Shown piece after piece: positions 23,178 to 30,119 of a stretch of 33,877 bases of DNA. The DNA comes from an uncultured Opitutia bacterium. Lineage in GTDB: Bacteria > Verrucomicrobiota > Verrucomicrobiia > Opitutales > Opitutaceae. The notes under the pieces were generated by a model. It searched no databases, was not told the DNA's origin, and saw nothing but the letters and a program-made list of their open reading frames with translations. Location of the stretch: the NCBI GenBank assembly GCA_903948415.1, contig CAJAYO010000939.1:1-33877 (forward strand), in the 5' to 3' direction. The position numbers were made by a program, and so were the translations under genes. Each line of letters starts with the position of its first letter. The first letter of the stretch is position 1.

Positions 23178-23312
23178 GTGCGGTGGGGAAAAAGGGTCGG
23201 AGGTAAGGGGCGTGCGGCGGGGAAGTCAAAGCCGCAGGGGTGAGGAAAGCAGGGGAGCGGGCGAGCGGGGGAGACGGGGAAGGGACGCGGCGGGGCCAAG
23301 TCGGAGCTTGCG

Positions 23313-23340
23313 GCGTGGTATGACGCTCGTCATGCCACGC
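23313..23340. promoter_or_regulatory. Near-perfect 28-bp inverted repeat, candidate TetR operator
   Basis: Arms GCGTGGTATGACG and CGTCATGCCACGC are reverse complements with one mismatch, separated by CT. The repeat ends 7 bases before the TetR start codon, in the gap between the HIT gene and the TetR gene. Its size and symmetry fit a TetR-dimer operator, probably autoregulatory. Bound repressor would block initiation on the tetR-fabF transcript and perhaps on the HIT-phoH transcript. Confidence 0.7.
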
Positions 23341-23347
23341 AGCTGTC

Positions 23348-24001
23348 ATGCGATATCCGCCGGAACATAAGACTGCGACGCGCCGCCGAATTCTGGAGGC
23401 GGCGGGGCAGGCGTTTCGCGAGCGGGGGGTGGCGGAGACGGGGGTGGACGAAGTGATGCGGCGCGCGGGGCTGACGCACGGGGGTTTTTACGCGCATTTT
23501 CGGGACAAGACGGAGTTGGTGGCGGAGGCGTGTGCGGCGGCGTTCGATGCGGCGGTGCCGAATCTGGCGCGGATTGCGGCGTTGCCGACGCCGGCGGCGC
23601 GGGCGCGGTTGCTGATCGACAGTTATCTGGCGGCGCGGCACCGGGACAACCGCGGGTCGGGCTGCATGGTGGTGGCGGTGGCGGCGGACATGGCGCGGTT
23701 GACCGGGGCGGCGCGGGTGGGGTACTCGCGGGGGTTCGCGCAGCACCTTGAGCGGTTGGGCGGGGCGCTGCGGCTGAGCGACGAGGCGGAGACGAACCGG
23801 GTGCGGGTAACGCACCTGATGAGTTCGCTGGTGGGCGCGCTGCTGTTTGCGCGGGCGATCGACGACGCGGCGCACAGCGACGCGATTTTGCATTCGATGC
23901 GGCGGTGTCTGCGGGCGGAGTTTGGCGCGGAGGCGGCGGCGGCGTCGCGCGGCCGGGCCAAGGGAACGGTTGCGGCCCACGATTTTTTCCGCGCAGTCTA
24001 A
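23348..24001 (+). CDS. TetR family transcriptional regulator
   Basis: A 217-residue repressor. The N-terminal helix-turn-helix is clear: TRRRILEAAGQAFRERGVAETGVDEVMRRAGLTHGGFYAHFRDKTELVAEA (about 11-60). The C-terminal ligand-binding part contains the GSGCMVVAVAADMAR segment found in a TetR subfamily that responds to small electrophiles, acyl compounds or quinones. The ligand is unknown. A palindrome immediately upstream is the probable operator. The stop is 9 bp before fabF, so both genes are likely transcribed together and control of fatty acid synthesis is the obvious hypothesis. No Shine-Dalgarno sequence precedes the ATG. Confidence 0.9.
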   Translation: MRYPPEHKTATRRRILEAAGQAFRERGVAETGVDEVMRRAGLTHGGFYAHFRDKTELVAEACAAAFDAAVPNLARIAALPTPAARARLLIDSYLAARHRDNRGSGCMVVAVAADMARLTGAARVGYSRGFAQHLERLGGALRLSDEAETNRVRVTHLMSSLVGALLFARAIDDAAHSDAILHSMRRCLRAEFGAEAAAASRGRAKGTVAAHDFFRAV

Positions 24002-24010
24002 TTTTTCACC

Positions 24011-25339
24011 ATGAGCCATCCCTCCAGCACCCAACCTCGTCGTCGCGTTGTCATCACGGGCCTCGGCGCAGTCACGCCCTGCGGCAACACCGCGGCCGAA
24101 ACGTGGGCCGCGTTGATCGCGGGTCGCAGCGGCATCGGGCCGATCACGCGGTTCGACCCGACGGGTTGCACGGCGCGGATCGCGGGCGAGGTGAAGAACT
24201 TCGATCCGGCGCGGCCGTTGCCGGCGCCGTTGCAGCCGCGGGGGCCGGGCAGCGAACCGATGGCGCAGGCGCTCACGCAGAAGGACGTGAAGAAATTCGG
24301 GCGGTTCACGCACCTCGGGACGGCGGCGGCGGTCGAGGCGTATGCGGATTCCGGACTCGATCCGCACCGGGCGGGGATGGATGCGGAGCGGATGGGGGTG
24401 AATCTCGGCGTGGGGCTCGGCGGCCTGCCGGAGATGGAGGCGATGCACGATACGTGGAAGGCGGGCGGGTTTCGGAAGATCTCGCCGTTCTTCATCATTC
24501 AGATCGCGCCGAACCTGCTGGCGGGCCAGGTGAGCCTGTTGCTCGACTGTCGCGGGCCGAACATGAGCGTGGCGTCGGCGTGTGCGACGAGCGGTCATGC
24601 GCTGGGCGAGGCGGCGGCGGCGATCGCGCGCGGGGACGTCGACGTGATGGTGGCGGGCGGAGCGGAGTCGACGGTGACGCCGCTGGCGATCGGGGCGTTT
24701 GCGCAGATGCGCGCGCTGTCGACGCGCAACGACGCGCCGGAAAAGGCGTCGCGGCCCTACGACAAGGACCGGGACGGTTTCGTGCTGGGGGAGGGCTCGG
24801 TGGTGTTTATTTTGGAGGAGATGGAGCACGCGCAGCGGCGCGGCGCGCGGATTTATGCGGAGCTGCGCGGTTATGGGGCGACGGCGGACGCGTTTCACCT
24901 GTCGTCGTTGGCGCCGGGCGCGGAAGGATCGGCGCGCTCGATGAAGGCGGCGCTGACGCGCGGGGGGCTGGCGCCGACGGAGGTCGACTACGTGTCGGCG
25001 CACGCCACGTCGACGCCGGGTGGCGACGGGGAAGAGGCGGCGGCGATTGCGGCGGTCTTTTCCGAGAACAAGGCGAGCCTCCACGTGAGCGGGGTGAAGT
25101 CGATGACCGGGCATTTGCTCGGCGGCGCGGGCGCGATGGGTGCGCTGGCGGCGGTGCTGGCGATTCGCGACGGCATCGTGCCGCCGACGATCAATCTGGA
25201 AAATGTCGATCCGGCGTGCGCGGCGCTCGGGTTGAATTTCACGCCGAACGTGGCGGTGCACAAGCCGGTGCGCGCGGCGCTGGCGAACTCGTTCGGGTTC
25301 GGCGGGACGAATGCGTCGGTGGTGTTTGCGCGGGTGTGA
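24011..25339 (+). CDS. fabF: Beta-ketoacyl-ACP synthase II
   Basis: A 442-residue condensing enzyme of fatty acid synthesis. It extends acyl-ACP with malonyl-ACP in the cytoplasm. The catalytic triad is complete: Cys191 in SVASACATSGHA, His331 in SAHATSTPGGD and His368 in KSMTGHLLGGAG, with Lys363 nearby. The standard motif is HGTSTP; here Ala replaces the Gly. The length is slightly above the usual ~410 because of a loop RPLPAPLQPRGPGSEPMA near 70-85. The gene sits between a TetR regulator and a thioesterase rather than in a fabDGF/acpP cluster, so it may be a second, regulated copy rather than the housekeeping one. The start is preceded by TTTTTCACC, not a Shine-Dalgarno sequence. Confidence 0.9.
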   Translation: MSHPSSTQPRRRVVITGLGAVTPCGNTAAETWAALIAGRSGIGPITRFDPTGCTARIAGEVKNFDPARPLPAPLQPRGPGSEPMAQALTQKDVKKFGRFTHLGTAAAVEAYADSGLDPHRAGMDAERMGVNLGVGLGGLPEMEAMHDTWKAGGFRKISPFFIIQIAPNLLAGQVSLLLDCRGPNMSVASACATSGHALGEAAAAIARGDVDVMVAGGAESTVTPLAIGAFAQMRALSTRNDAPEKASRPYDKDRDGFVLGEGSVVFILEEMEHAQRRGARIYAELRGYGATADAFHLSSLAPGAEGSARSMKAALTRGGLAPTEVDYVSAHATSTPGGDGEEAAAIAAVFSENKASLHVSGVKSMTGHLLGGAGAMGALAAVLAIRDGIVPPTINLENVDPACAALGLNFTPNVAVHKPVRAALANSFGFGGTNASVVFARV

Positions 25340-25360
25340 AACGCGGCCGGCGACCATGAT

Positions 25361-25383
25361 CCGGCGGGCGGGTGGCCCGCCGG
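25361..25383. repeat. 9-bp-stem hairpin between fabF and the thioesterase
   Basis: CCGGCGGGC-GGGTG-GCCCGCCGG is a perfect inverted repeat 21 bp after the fabF stop and 12 bp before the thioesterase ATG. With no T-tract it is unlikely to be a strong terminator. It may be an RNA processing or attenuation element, or another REP-like unit. Confidence 0.6.
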
Positions 25384-25395
25384 TCCACCCCCACC

Positions 25396-25833
25396 ATGAA
25401 CATCGACGAGGTTCCGTTTAACCGGCTCATCGGGCTGCAGCGCGAGCCGGTGGGCGGGGAGTTCAGCGTGAGTCTGCCGGCGGGGACGCAGTATCACAAT
25501 CATCTCGGCATCGTGCATGCGGCGGCGCAGCTCGCGGTGGCGGAGGCGGCGAGCGGGGACTGGATGCTGCGGAATTTTGGGGAGCGGGCGGAGGAGTTTG
25601 TGGCGGTGGTGCGGCGGATGGAGACGACGTTCAAGCAGCCGGCGCGCGGGAAAATTTTCGGCAAGGCGACGGTGGGCGAGGCGGCGCGGGGGCAGTTGGC
25701 GGCGGAGTTGGCGACGAAGCGCGCGCTGTCGTTTACGTTGCGGGTGGAGGTGTTCGACGAAGCGGGGGCGCGCACGCTCACCGGGAGCGTCGAGTGGTTT
25801 ATCACGCGGCGGGGGCCGGCGGCGGGCGCGTAG
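25396..25833 (+). CDS. Hotdog-fold thioesterase (PaaI/DUF4442-like)
   Basis: A 145-residue cytoplasmic protein. The track start at 25372 lies within the hairpin, so the ATG at 25396 (MNIDEVPFNRLIGLQREPVGGEF) is preferred, preceded by CCCCCACC. The hotdog signature is SLPAGTQYHNHLGIVHAAAQLAVAEAASG, in which HNHLGIVH resembles the catalytic loop (Asn/His-x-G-x-x-H-G type) of PaaI-like acyl-CoA thioesterases. The remaining strands (FKQPARGKIFGKATVG and LSFTLRVEVFDEAG) fit the fold. It probably hydrolyses an acyl-CoA or acyl-ACP thioester. Its place after fabF suggests a lipid role, possibly under the same TetR control. Confidence 0.75.
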   Translation: MNIDEVPFNRLIGLQREPVGGEFSVSLPAGTQYHNHLGIVHAAAQLAVAEAASGDWMLRNFGERAEEFVAVVRRMETTFKQPARGKIFGKATVGEAARGQLAAELATKRALSFTLRVEVFDEAGARTLTGSVEWFITRRGPAAGA

Positions 25834-25898
25834 GGTGGGGGCGCGCGGGCGGCAGACGGATTTTGACACGCCGGCGGGGCGGCGGCAGGGTGTCGCGC

Positions 25899-26261
25899 GT
25901 GCTAAGGGAAATTCGCAACGTGAGGCAGGAACGGGGTGCCGGCCGGCGCCGGTGGTTTGAGTCGGATGGCTTCGAGCTGGTCGTGTGGCTGGATGACGCC
26001 GGGGCGTGCGAAGGCTTTCAGGTGTGTTACGACCTCGGGCGGGGCGAATGTGCGCTGACGTGGCGGCCTGGGCACGGGTTTGCGCACAACACGGTGGACC
26101 AAGGCGACGACCACGAGGGCGGGAGCAAGAAGAGCCCCATTTTGGTCGCGAACGGCGCCGTGCCGTGGCCGGAGATCACGCGCCTGTTTTCGGAGCGCGG
26201 GTCGGGGCTGGAGACGGAGCTGCGGGACCTGGTGAGCGCGCGGCTGGCGGCGCGGCAGTAG
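25899..26261 (+). CDS. Conserved hypothetical protein
   Basis: About 120 residues from the GTG at 25899 (VLREIRNVRQERGAGRRRWFES). The earlier track start at 25794 overlaps the thioesterase in another frame and gives a low-complexity N-terminus, so it is rejected. The sequence is not low-complexity: FELVVWLDDAGACEGFQVCYDLGRGECALTWRPGHGFAHNTVDQGD, then KKSPILVANGAVPWPEITRLFSERG. I recognise this pattern as a widespread small uncharacterised protein, soluble and without known motif. The Cys and His residues are not arranged as an obvious metal site. It is 65 bp after the thioesterase and convergent with the cytochrome c genes. Confidence 0.65.
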   Translation: MLREIRNVRQERGAGRRRWFESDGFELVVWLDDAGACEGFQVCYDLGRGECALTWRPGHGFAHNTVDQGDDHEGGSKKSPILVANGAVPWPEITRLFSERGSGLETELRDLVSARLAARQ

Positions 26262-26309
26262 GGACGTGGGCCGGACGCGGGGAACGCGGCCGGCCGGGGC
26301 GGGTGGGCG

Positions 26310-28160
26310 TCAGGTCGCGGGACGGAAGCTGCGCCACGCGGAGAGGGGCAGGCAGGCGAGGGCGATGAAGAAGAGCTGGCTCGCGGCGAAGCCGATGAGC
26401 CACCAGAAGGCGGAGTCCATGAAACCGTAGCTGTGGAGACCGACGCCGAGCATGTTGACGCCGAACCAGCTCCAGGCGGTGACGATGTTGCCGAAGACGG
26501 CGAGGGCGGCGATGCCGCGTTGTTTCGCGATGCCGCCCCAGCGGGCGTGGAGGATGAGAGCATTCCAGATCACGATCATGAGGGCGCCGTTTTCCTTCGG
26601 GTCCCAGCCCCAGAACCGGCCCCAGGATTGGTCGGCCCAGATGCCGCCGAGGATGGTGCCGACGAGGCTGAAGAGCGTGCCGAAGCAGACGATGCCGTAG
26701 ATCATGCGCGAGAGCGCGTCGGCGGTGGCTTTGTCGAGGGAGGCGGTGAACAGGCCGCGCACGATGTAGATGAGGGCGAGGAAGCCGGCGAGGAAGGTCG
26801 CGCCGTAGCCGGCGGTGACGGTGACGACGTGGGTGGCGAGCCAGAAGTTGGAGTCGAGGACGGCGCGCATCATCTCGAGGGTGTCGCCGCCGAGGGAGAG
26901 ATGGTGGGCGATGAGAAGGGTGGAGAAGCCGACGAGGCCGGCGGCGACGGAGCCGATGGCGTTGCGGTAGAAGTATTCGAGGGCGAGGCAGAAGCCGACG
27001 GCGCTCCAGCCGACGAAGAGGGCGGAGGAGTAGAGGTTGGTGACGGGCGGGCGGCCTTCGAGCCACATGCGGGCGAGGATGCCCGCGGTGGCGAGCACCC
27101 AGGCGAGGCCGACGAGCCAGAAGGCGGCGCGGCCGAGTTCGGCGGGCCAGAAGAGCCAGGAGATGACCGCGATCAGAAAGGCGAGCACGTAGAGGATGGA
27201 GGCGGTGTAGAAAGGTTCGGCGCTGTTGAAACGGGCTTCGGCGGCGCACTTGGTGAGCGACGAGGGGAATTTCTTTTCGAGCTGGGAATGGTAGAGGCCG
27301 ACCAGTTCGTTGAATTCCTTCGCCTGGCCCGCGTTCCAGGTGCGGGCGAGGCCGGCGTAGACCATCACGGCGGGGGCGATCTGGCCGGTTTGAAACGATT
27401 CGAGGAGGGACTCGCCGGCCTTTTTCCAGCCGGTGGTGTTGGCCTCGCCGTCGGCGGGCGGCACGCCGAGCAGGTAGGCAAGTTCGTCCATGCGGGAGAA
27501 GCGGGCGCCGGCCTCCATCATGCGGGCGGCGAGGGCTTCGTCGTGGGGTTGGTTGGCCTGTTTCGCGCGGACGGCGGTGACGCCGGCGGTGACGGAACTC
27601 TGGAACGTCATGAGCTCGGCGAGGAAGTCCTTGTGGTCGGGGGCGACGAGGCTGCCCTTGAGGCGGAAGTAAAGGCCGACATTGGAGTAGAGCTGGACGA
27701 CGGCTTTTTGGAAGGGCGTGCGCAAGGCGGCATCGACGGGGCCGGCGAGGGCGGACTGGCGCTGGAGCTCCGCGATTTTCGGTTCGAGCTGGCGGAAGGA
27801 GAAGCGGCGCTTGTTGCGGCCGTCTTCGGGGGTGAGGCCGAAGATGGCGAGCAGATCGGGATGGTTGATCTCGAAGTGTTGGTAGGCGTCGGCGCGCGAA
27901 CCGCGGAAGAGGACATCGAGGAGCCACTCGTTGGGGGCGAGGGGGGTGCCGTCGGGCGCGGAGACGCGCTGGCTGCTCTGGAAGACGACGAGGGAGGTGC
28001 GCGCAACGGTGTCGAGCGGTTTGACGCGGCCGTTGACGACGACGGGCAGGCGGCCGAAGGCGGCGAGGTCGAAGTCGGTTTTGGGGCGCTCGGGCAGAAA
28101 CGATTTCGCGACGAGGGCGAGGCCGAGCAGGAGGAAGAGGAGGGCGGAATACTTTTTCAT
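26310..28160 (-). CDS. Cytochrome c biogenesis protein CcsA/ResC, with long N-terminal extension
   Basis: A 616-residue inner-membrane protein of System II cytochrome c maturation. The heme-handling WWD motif SWGRFWGWDPKENG lies at about 512-525, flanked by histidines in LIAHHLSLGG and VGLHSYGF that should ligate heme. With ResB it exports heme and attaches it to CXXCH apocytochromes outside the membrane. About 290 residues precede the usual CcsA core: one signal-anchor helix, then a periplasmic region beginning FGRLPVVVNGRVKPLDTVAR. CcsA itself is usually about 300-400 residues, so this is the extended form. The start overlaps the resB stop (ATGA). No ResA or CcdA gene is nearby. Confidence 0.9.
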   Translation of the reverse strand: MKKYSALLFLLLGLALVAKSFLPERPKTDFDLAAFGRLPVVVNGRVKPLDTVARTSLVVFQSSQRVSAPDGTPLAPNEWLLDVLFRGSRADAYQHFEINHPDLLAIFGLTPEDGRNKRRFSFRQLEPKIAELQRQSALAGPVDAALRTPFQKAVVQLYSNVGLYFRLKGSLVAPDHKDFLAELMTFQSSVTAGVTAVRAKQANQPHDEALAARMMEAGARFSRMDELAYLLGVPPADGEANTTGWKKAGESLLESFQTGQIAPAVMVYAGLARTWNAGQAKEFNELVGLYHSQLEKKFPSSLTKCAAEARFNSAEPFYTASILYVLAFLIAVISWLFWPAELGRAAFWLVGLAWVLATAGILARMWLEGRPPVTNLYSSALFVGWSAVGFCLALEYFYRNAIGSVAAGLVGFSTLLIAHHLSLGGDTLEMMRAVLDSNFWLATHVVTVTAGYGATFLAGFLALIYIVRGLFTASLDKATADALSRMIYGIVCFGTLFSLVGTILGGIWADQSWGRFWGWDPKENGALMIVIWNALILHARWGGIAKQRGIAALAVFGNIVTAWSWFGVNMLGVGLHSYGFMDSAFWWLIGFAASQLFFIALACLPLSAWRSFRPAT

Positions 28161-29332
28161 GCGGCGACGGGGCTGGGGGTGGCGCGGCGTTTGGCGATGA
28201 AGGCGCGGAGGCTGAGGCTGAATTGGAGAATGAGGCCGATCGTCATCATGATGCAGGCGATGTAAGGCAGGAGCCAGCTGGGGTTGCGGACGACCTGGAG
28301 CACGGTGAGGCCGCGGGCGCTGTCCATCTGGTATTGGTAAAACGTGTAGCCGCCGTACCGCAGCGGGTTGTTCATGTAGATGAGGACCTCGCGGTCATCG
28401 CGGCCGTCGGGGGTGGTGAGTTTGATGCGGCTGGAGAAGTTTTTCGGCAGGTCGGTACCGACGTAGATTTCGTGGGTGACCTTGAGGAGTTCGAGGGCGA
28501 AGGGTTTGTACGCGCGGGCGATGCGCAGGGCGATGCGCCAGGTACGGCCGCCGTGGGTGAGGGTTTGGGGGGCGGCGAGATCGGGGGAGACGAGCCACGT
28601 GCCGAGCGAGCCTTCGGCGCCGATCAGTTCGACGACGGCGGCGGGCACGTTGGTTTCGTTCATTTTGTAGGTGATGGGCAGGGGGGTGACGGCGACGCCG
28701 GGGCCGATGCCCTGGGAGGCGATGGGCACGGCGGGGGAAGCGGGGGCGGCGGGGTCGCGGCGGGCGAGCGCGGCGTTGGGGAAGTAGGCGGTGGTGACGA
28801 CGCGGAAGGGCAGTTTCGGGTGCTGGACGACGGCGGATTGCGCGAGTTTGGTGTCGGGGATGGCGACGATCTCGTCGAATTTTGGGTCGGTGGTGTCGAC
28901 GAGGACGAGTTCGTAGAGACGGAAGCTTTCCGAGTAGTCTTTCGATTCGCCCTCCTTGATCGCCATCTGGAAATCCTCCTGCCAGAGGCCGGTGAGGAGT
29001 TCGCCGACGAGGAGAATAATGATGCCGGCGTGGGTGAGCTGGATGCCGGCTTTGCGCCACTCGAGTTTGAGGCGGTAGAGGTGGGCGGCGATGAGGTTGA
29101 GGAGGAGGAGGCCGCCGATGAAGTAACCGCCGGGGAAGACGGGGGCGGGGAAGTCGCCGAAACGGGCGAGGACGAAGAAAGTCTGGAAGTATTTTTCCTG
29201 GACGCCCCAGATGCCGAGGTTGACCTGGTCGAGGGTGGCGGCGAAGACCAAGATGAGGGACAGGGCGAGCAGCACCACGGTGAGCTTGAGCGACACGAAG
29301 AAGTCGCGGAACTGGCGGGTGACGTCGTTCAT
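28157..29332 (-). CDS. Cytochrome c biogenesis protein ResB/Ccs1
   Basis: A 391-residue membrane protein partnering CcsA. Family features include an N-terminal helix (LKLTVVLLALSLILVFAATLDQVNLGIWGVQEKYF), a second helix pair near FPGGYFIGGLLLLNLIAAHLYRL and LTHAGIIILLVGELLTGLWQEDFQMAIKEGE, a large extracytoplasmic domain, and a last helix (YIACIMMTIGLILQFSLSLRAF) preceded by YMNNPLRYGGYTFYQYQMD and VVRNPSWLLPYIA. These are typical ResB motifs. It forms the heme channel and synthetase with CcsA. It is coupled to both neighbours by ATGA overlaps (29329-29332 and 28157-28160). Confidence 0.9.
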   Translation of the reverse strand: MNDVTRQFRDFFVSLKLTVVLLALSLILVFAATLDQVNLGIWGVQEKYFQTFFVLARFGDFPAPVFPGGYFIGGLLLLNLIAAHLYRLKLEWRKAGIQLTHAGIIILLVGELLTGLWQEDFQMAIKEGESKDYSESFRLYELVLVDTTDPKFDEIVAIPDTKLAQSAVVQHPKLPFRVVTTAYFPNAALARRDPAAPASPAVPIASQGIGPGVAVTPLPITYKMNETNVPAAVVELIGAEGSLGTWLVSPDLAAPQTLTHGGRTWRIALRIARAYKPFALELLKVTHEIYVGTDLPKNFSSRIKLTTPDGRDDREVLIYMNNPLRYGGYTFYQYQMDSARGLTVLQVVRNPSWLLPYIACIMMTIGLILQFSLSLRAFIAKRRATPSPVAA

Positions 29333-29925
29333 GGCGAGGGTGCTTTGACGGTTTTGAGGAAGGCGAGGAAGGCGGGTTTTTCCTCAGCCATGGGGGCGGC
29401 GGGGCCGGTGAGTTTGAAAAACCAGGTGGTGCCGCGGAAGGGCACGATGGCGCCGAGGAGGCGCTGTTGGCCGTTGTCGAAGTCGACGACGGCAAATTTG
29501 AGGCCGTCCTGCTCGAAGCGGGTGAGGGCGAGATCGGCTTCGCTGGCGGGCGGGAGCTGGAGCTGGCCGCGCCAGCGGTTGAGGTTGGCGACCTCGCCGC
29601 CGACGTCGCCGGGGAAGGCGGTGATGGCGAGGTCGCCGGCGGAGGCTCCGGCGGGAACGGTGTAGCTGCCCTTGCGCATGGCCGAGGCGGCCTTGGGCTG
29701 CCAGTGGGCGGGGGCGGTCCAGGTGAGGTTGGCGCCGTCGGCGGTGGGCACGGCGGTGTTGGCCATGGTGCCGGCGGCGTCGGTGCCGGCGGGGGCGGCG
29801 GCGGCCGGGGGCGGCGCGGATTTTTCCTTGGGGGCGCGATAGGTGGTGATTTCCCGGTCGCGGCAGCCGGCGGCGGTGAGGCAGAGGCTTGCGGCGACGG
29901 CGAGGGCGGGGTAGGCAGAGCGCAT
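29329..29925 (-). CDS. Predicted lipoprotein upstream of resB
   Basis: A 198-residue lipoprotein. The track start is 45 codons too early; the ATG at 29925 (MRSAYPALAVAASLCLTAAGC) gives a signal peptide with the lipobox LTAAGC. A Pro/Ala-rich linker is followed by LTWTAPAHWQPKAASAMRKGSYTVP, AITAFPGDVGGEVANLNRWRGQLQLPP, and VPFRGTTWFFKLTGPAAPM. This pattern recurs in uncharacterised lipoproteins next to cytochrome c maturation genes in this group of bacteria, in my recollection. It is coupled to resB (ATGA), so a supporting role in cytochrome assembly is plausible but unproven. Confidence 0.8.
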   Translation of the reverse strand: MRSAYPALAVAASLCLTAAGCRDREITTYRAPKEKSAPPPAAAAPAGTDAAGTMANTAVPTADGANLTWTAPAHWQPKAASAMRKGSYTVPAGASAGDLAITAFPGDVGGEVANLNRWRGQLQLPPASEADLALTRFEQDGLKFAVVDFDNGQQRLLGAIVPFRGTTWFFKLTGPAAPMAEEKPAFLAFLKTVKAPSP

Positions 29926-30011
29926 GGAGGTGGTGTGAATTGGCGGTTTAGGACGAAACGGCAAATCAATCTGCACGATTTCCGGCCGCGGAGGGGTGGG
30001 GCGCACCCTCG

Positions 30012-30027
30012 GTAACAGGGTTGTTAC
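30012..30027. promoter_or_regulatory. Inverted repeat GTAACA-GGGT-TGTTAC in a divergent promoter region
   Basis: Six-base arms with a four-base spacer lie between the lipoprotein-resB-ccsA operon (leftward) and the CHRD gene (rightward). The repeat is AT-richer than its surroundings and symmetric, so it could be an operator. No adjacent regulator is known. Confidence 0.35.
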
Positions 30028-30119
30028 GCAGGGCCGCTGGACAAGGGGGCGAAAGCGCATTGCGTCTGAAATTCGGCTGGCGCGGCAATTCCTGCGGCGC
30101 GGCCGCCTTACTCCCCACC

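Noticed and set aside
23220-23290. G-rich 7-bp periodicity upstream of the TetR gene
   Set aside because: Units (GGGAGCG, GGCGAGC, GGGGGAG) are too degenerate and the region is simply very G-rich.
25863-25891. TTGACA-N17-CAGGGT as a sigma-70 promoter for the small hypothetical gene
   Set aside because: The -35 is perfect but the -10 is poor and would leave only a few bases of leader before the GTG. Not strong enough to list.
26433-28265. A 610-codon plus-strand ORF antisense to ccsA
   Set aside because: The minus strand encodes the WWD heme motif and transmembrane helices; the ORF opposite is a codon-bias shadow.
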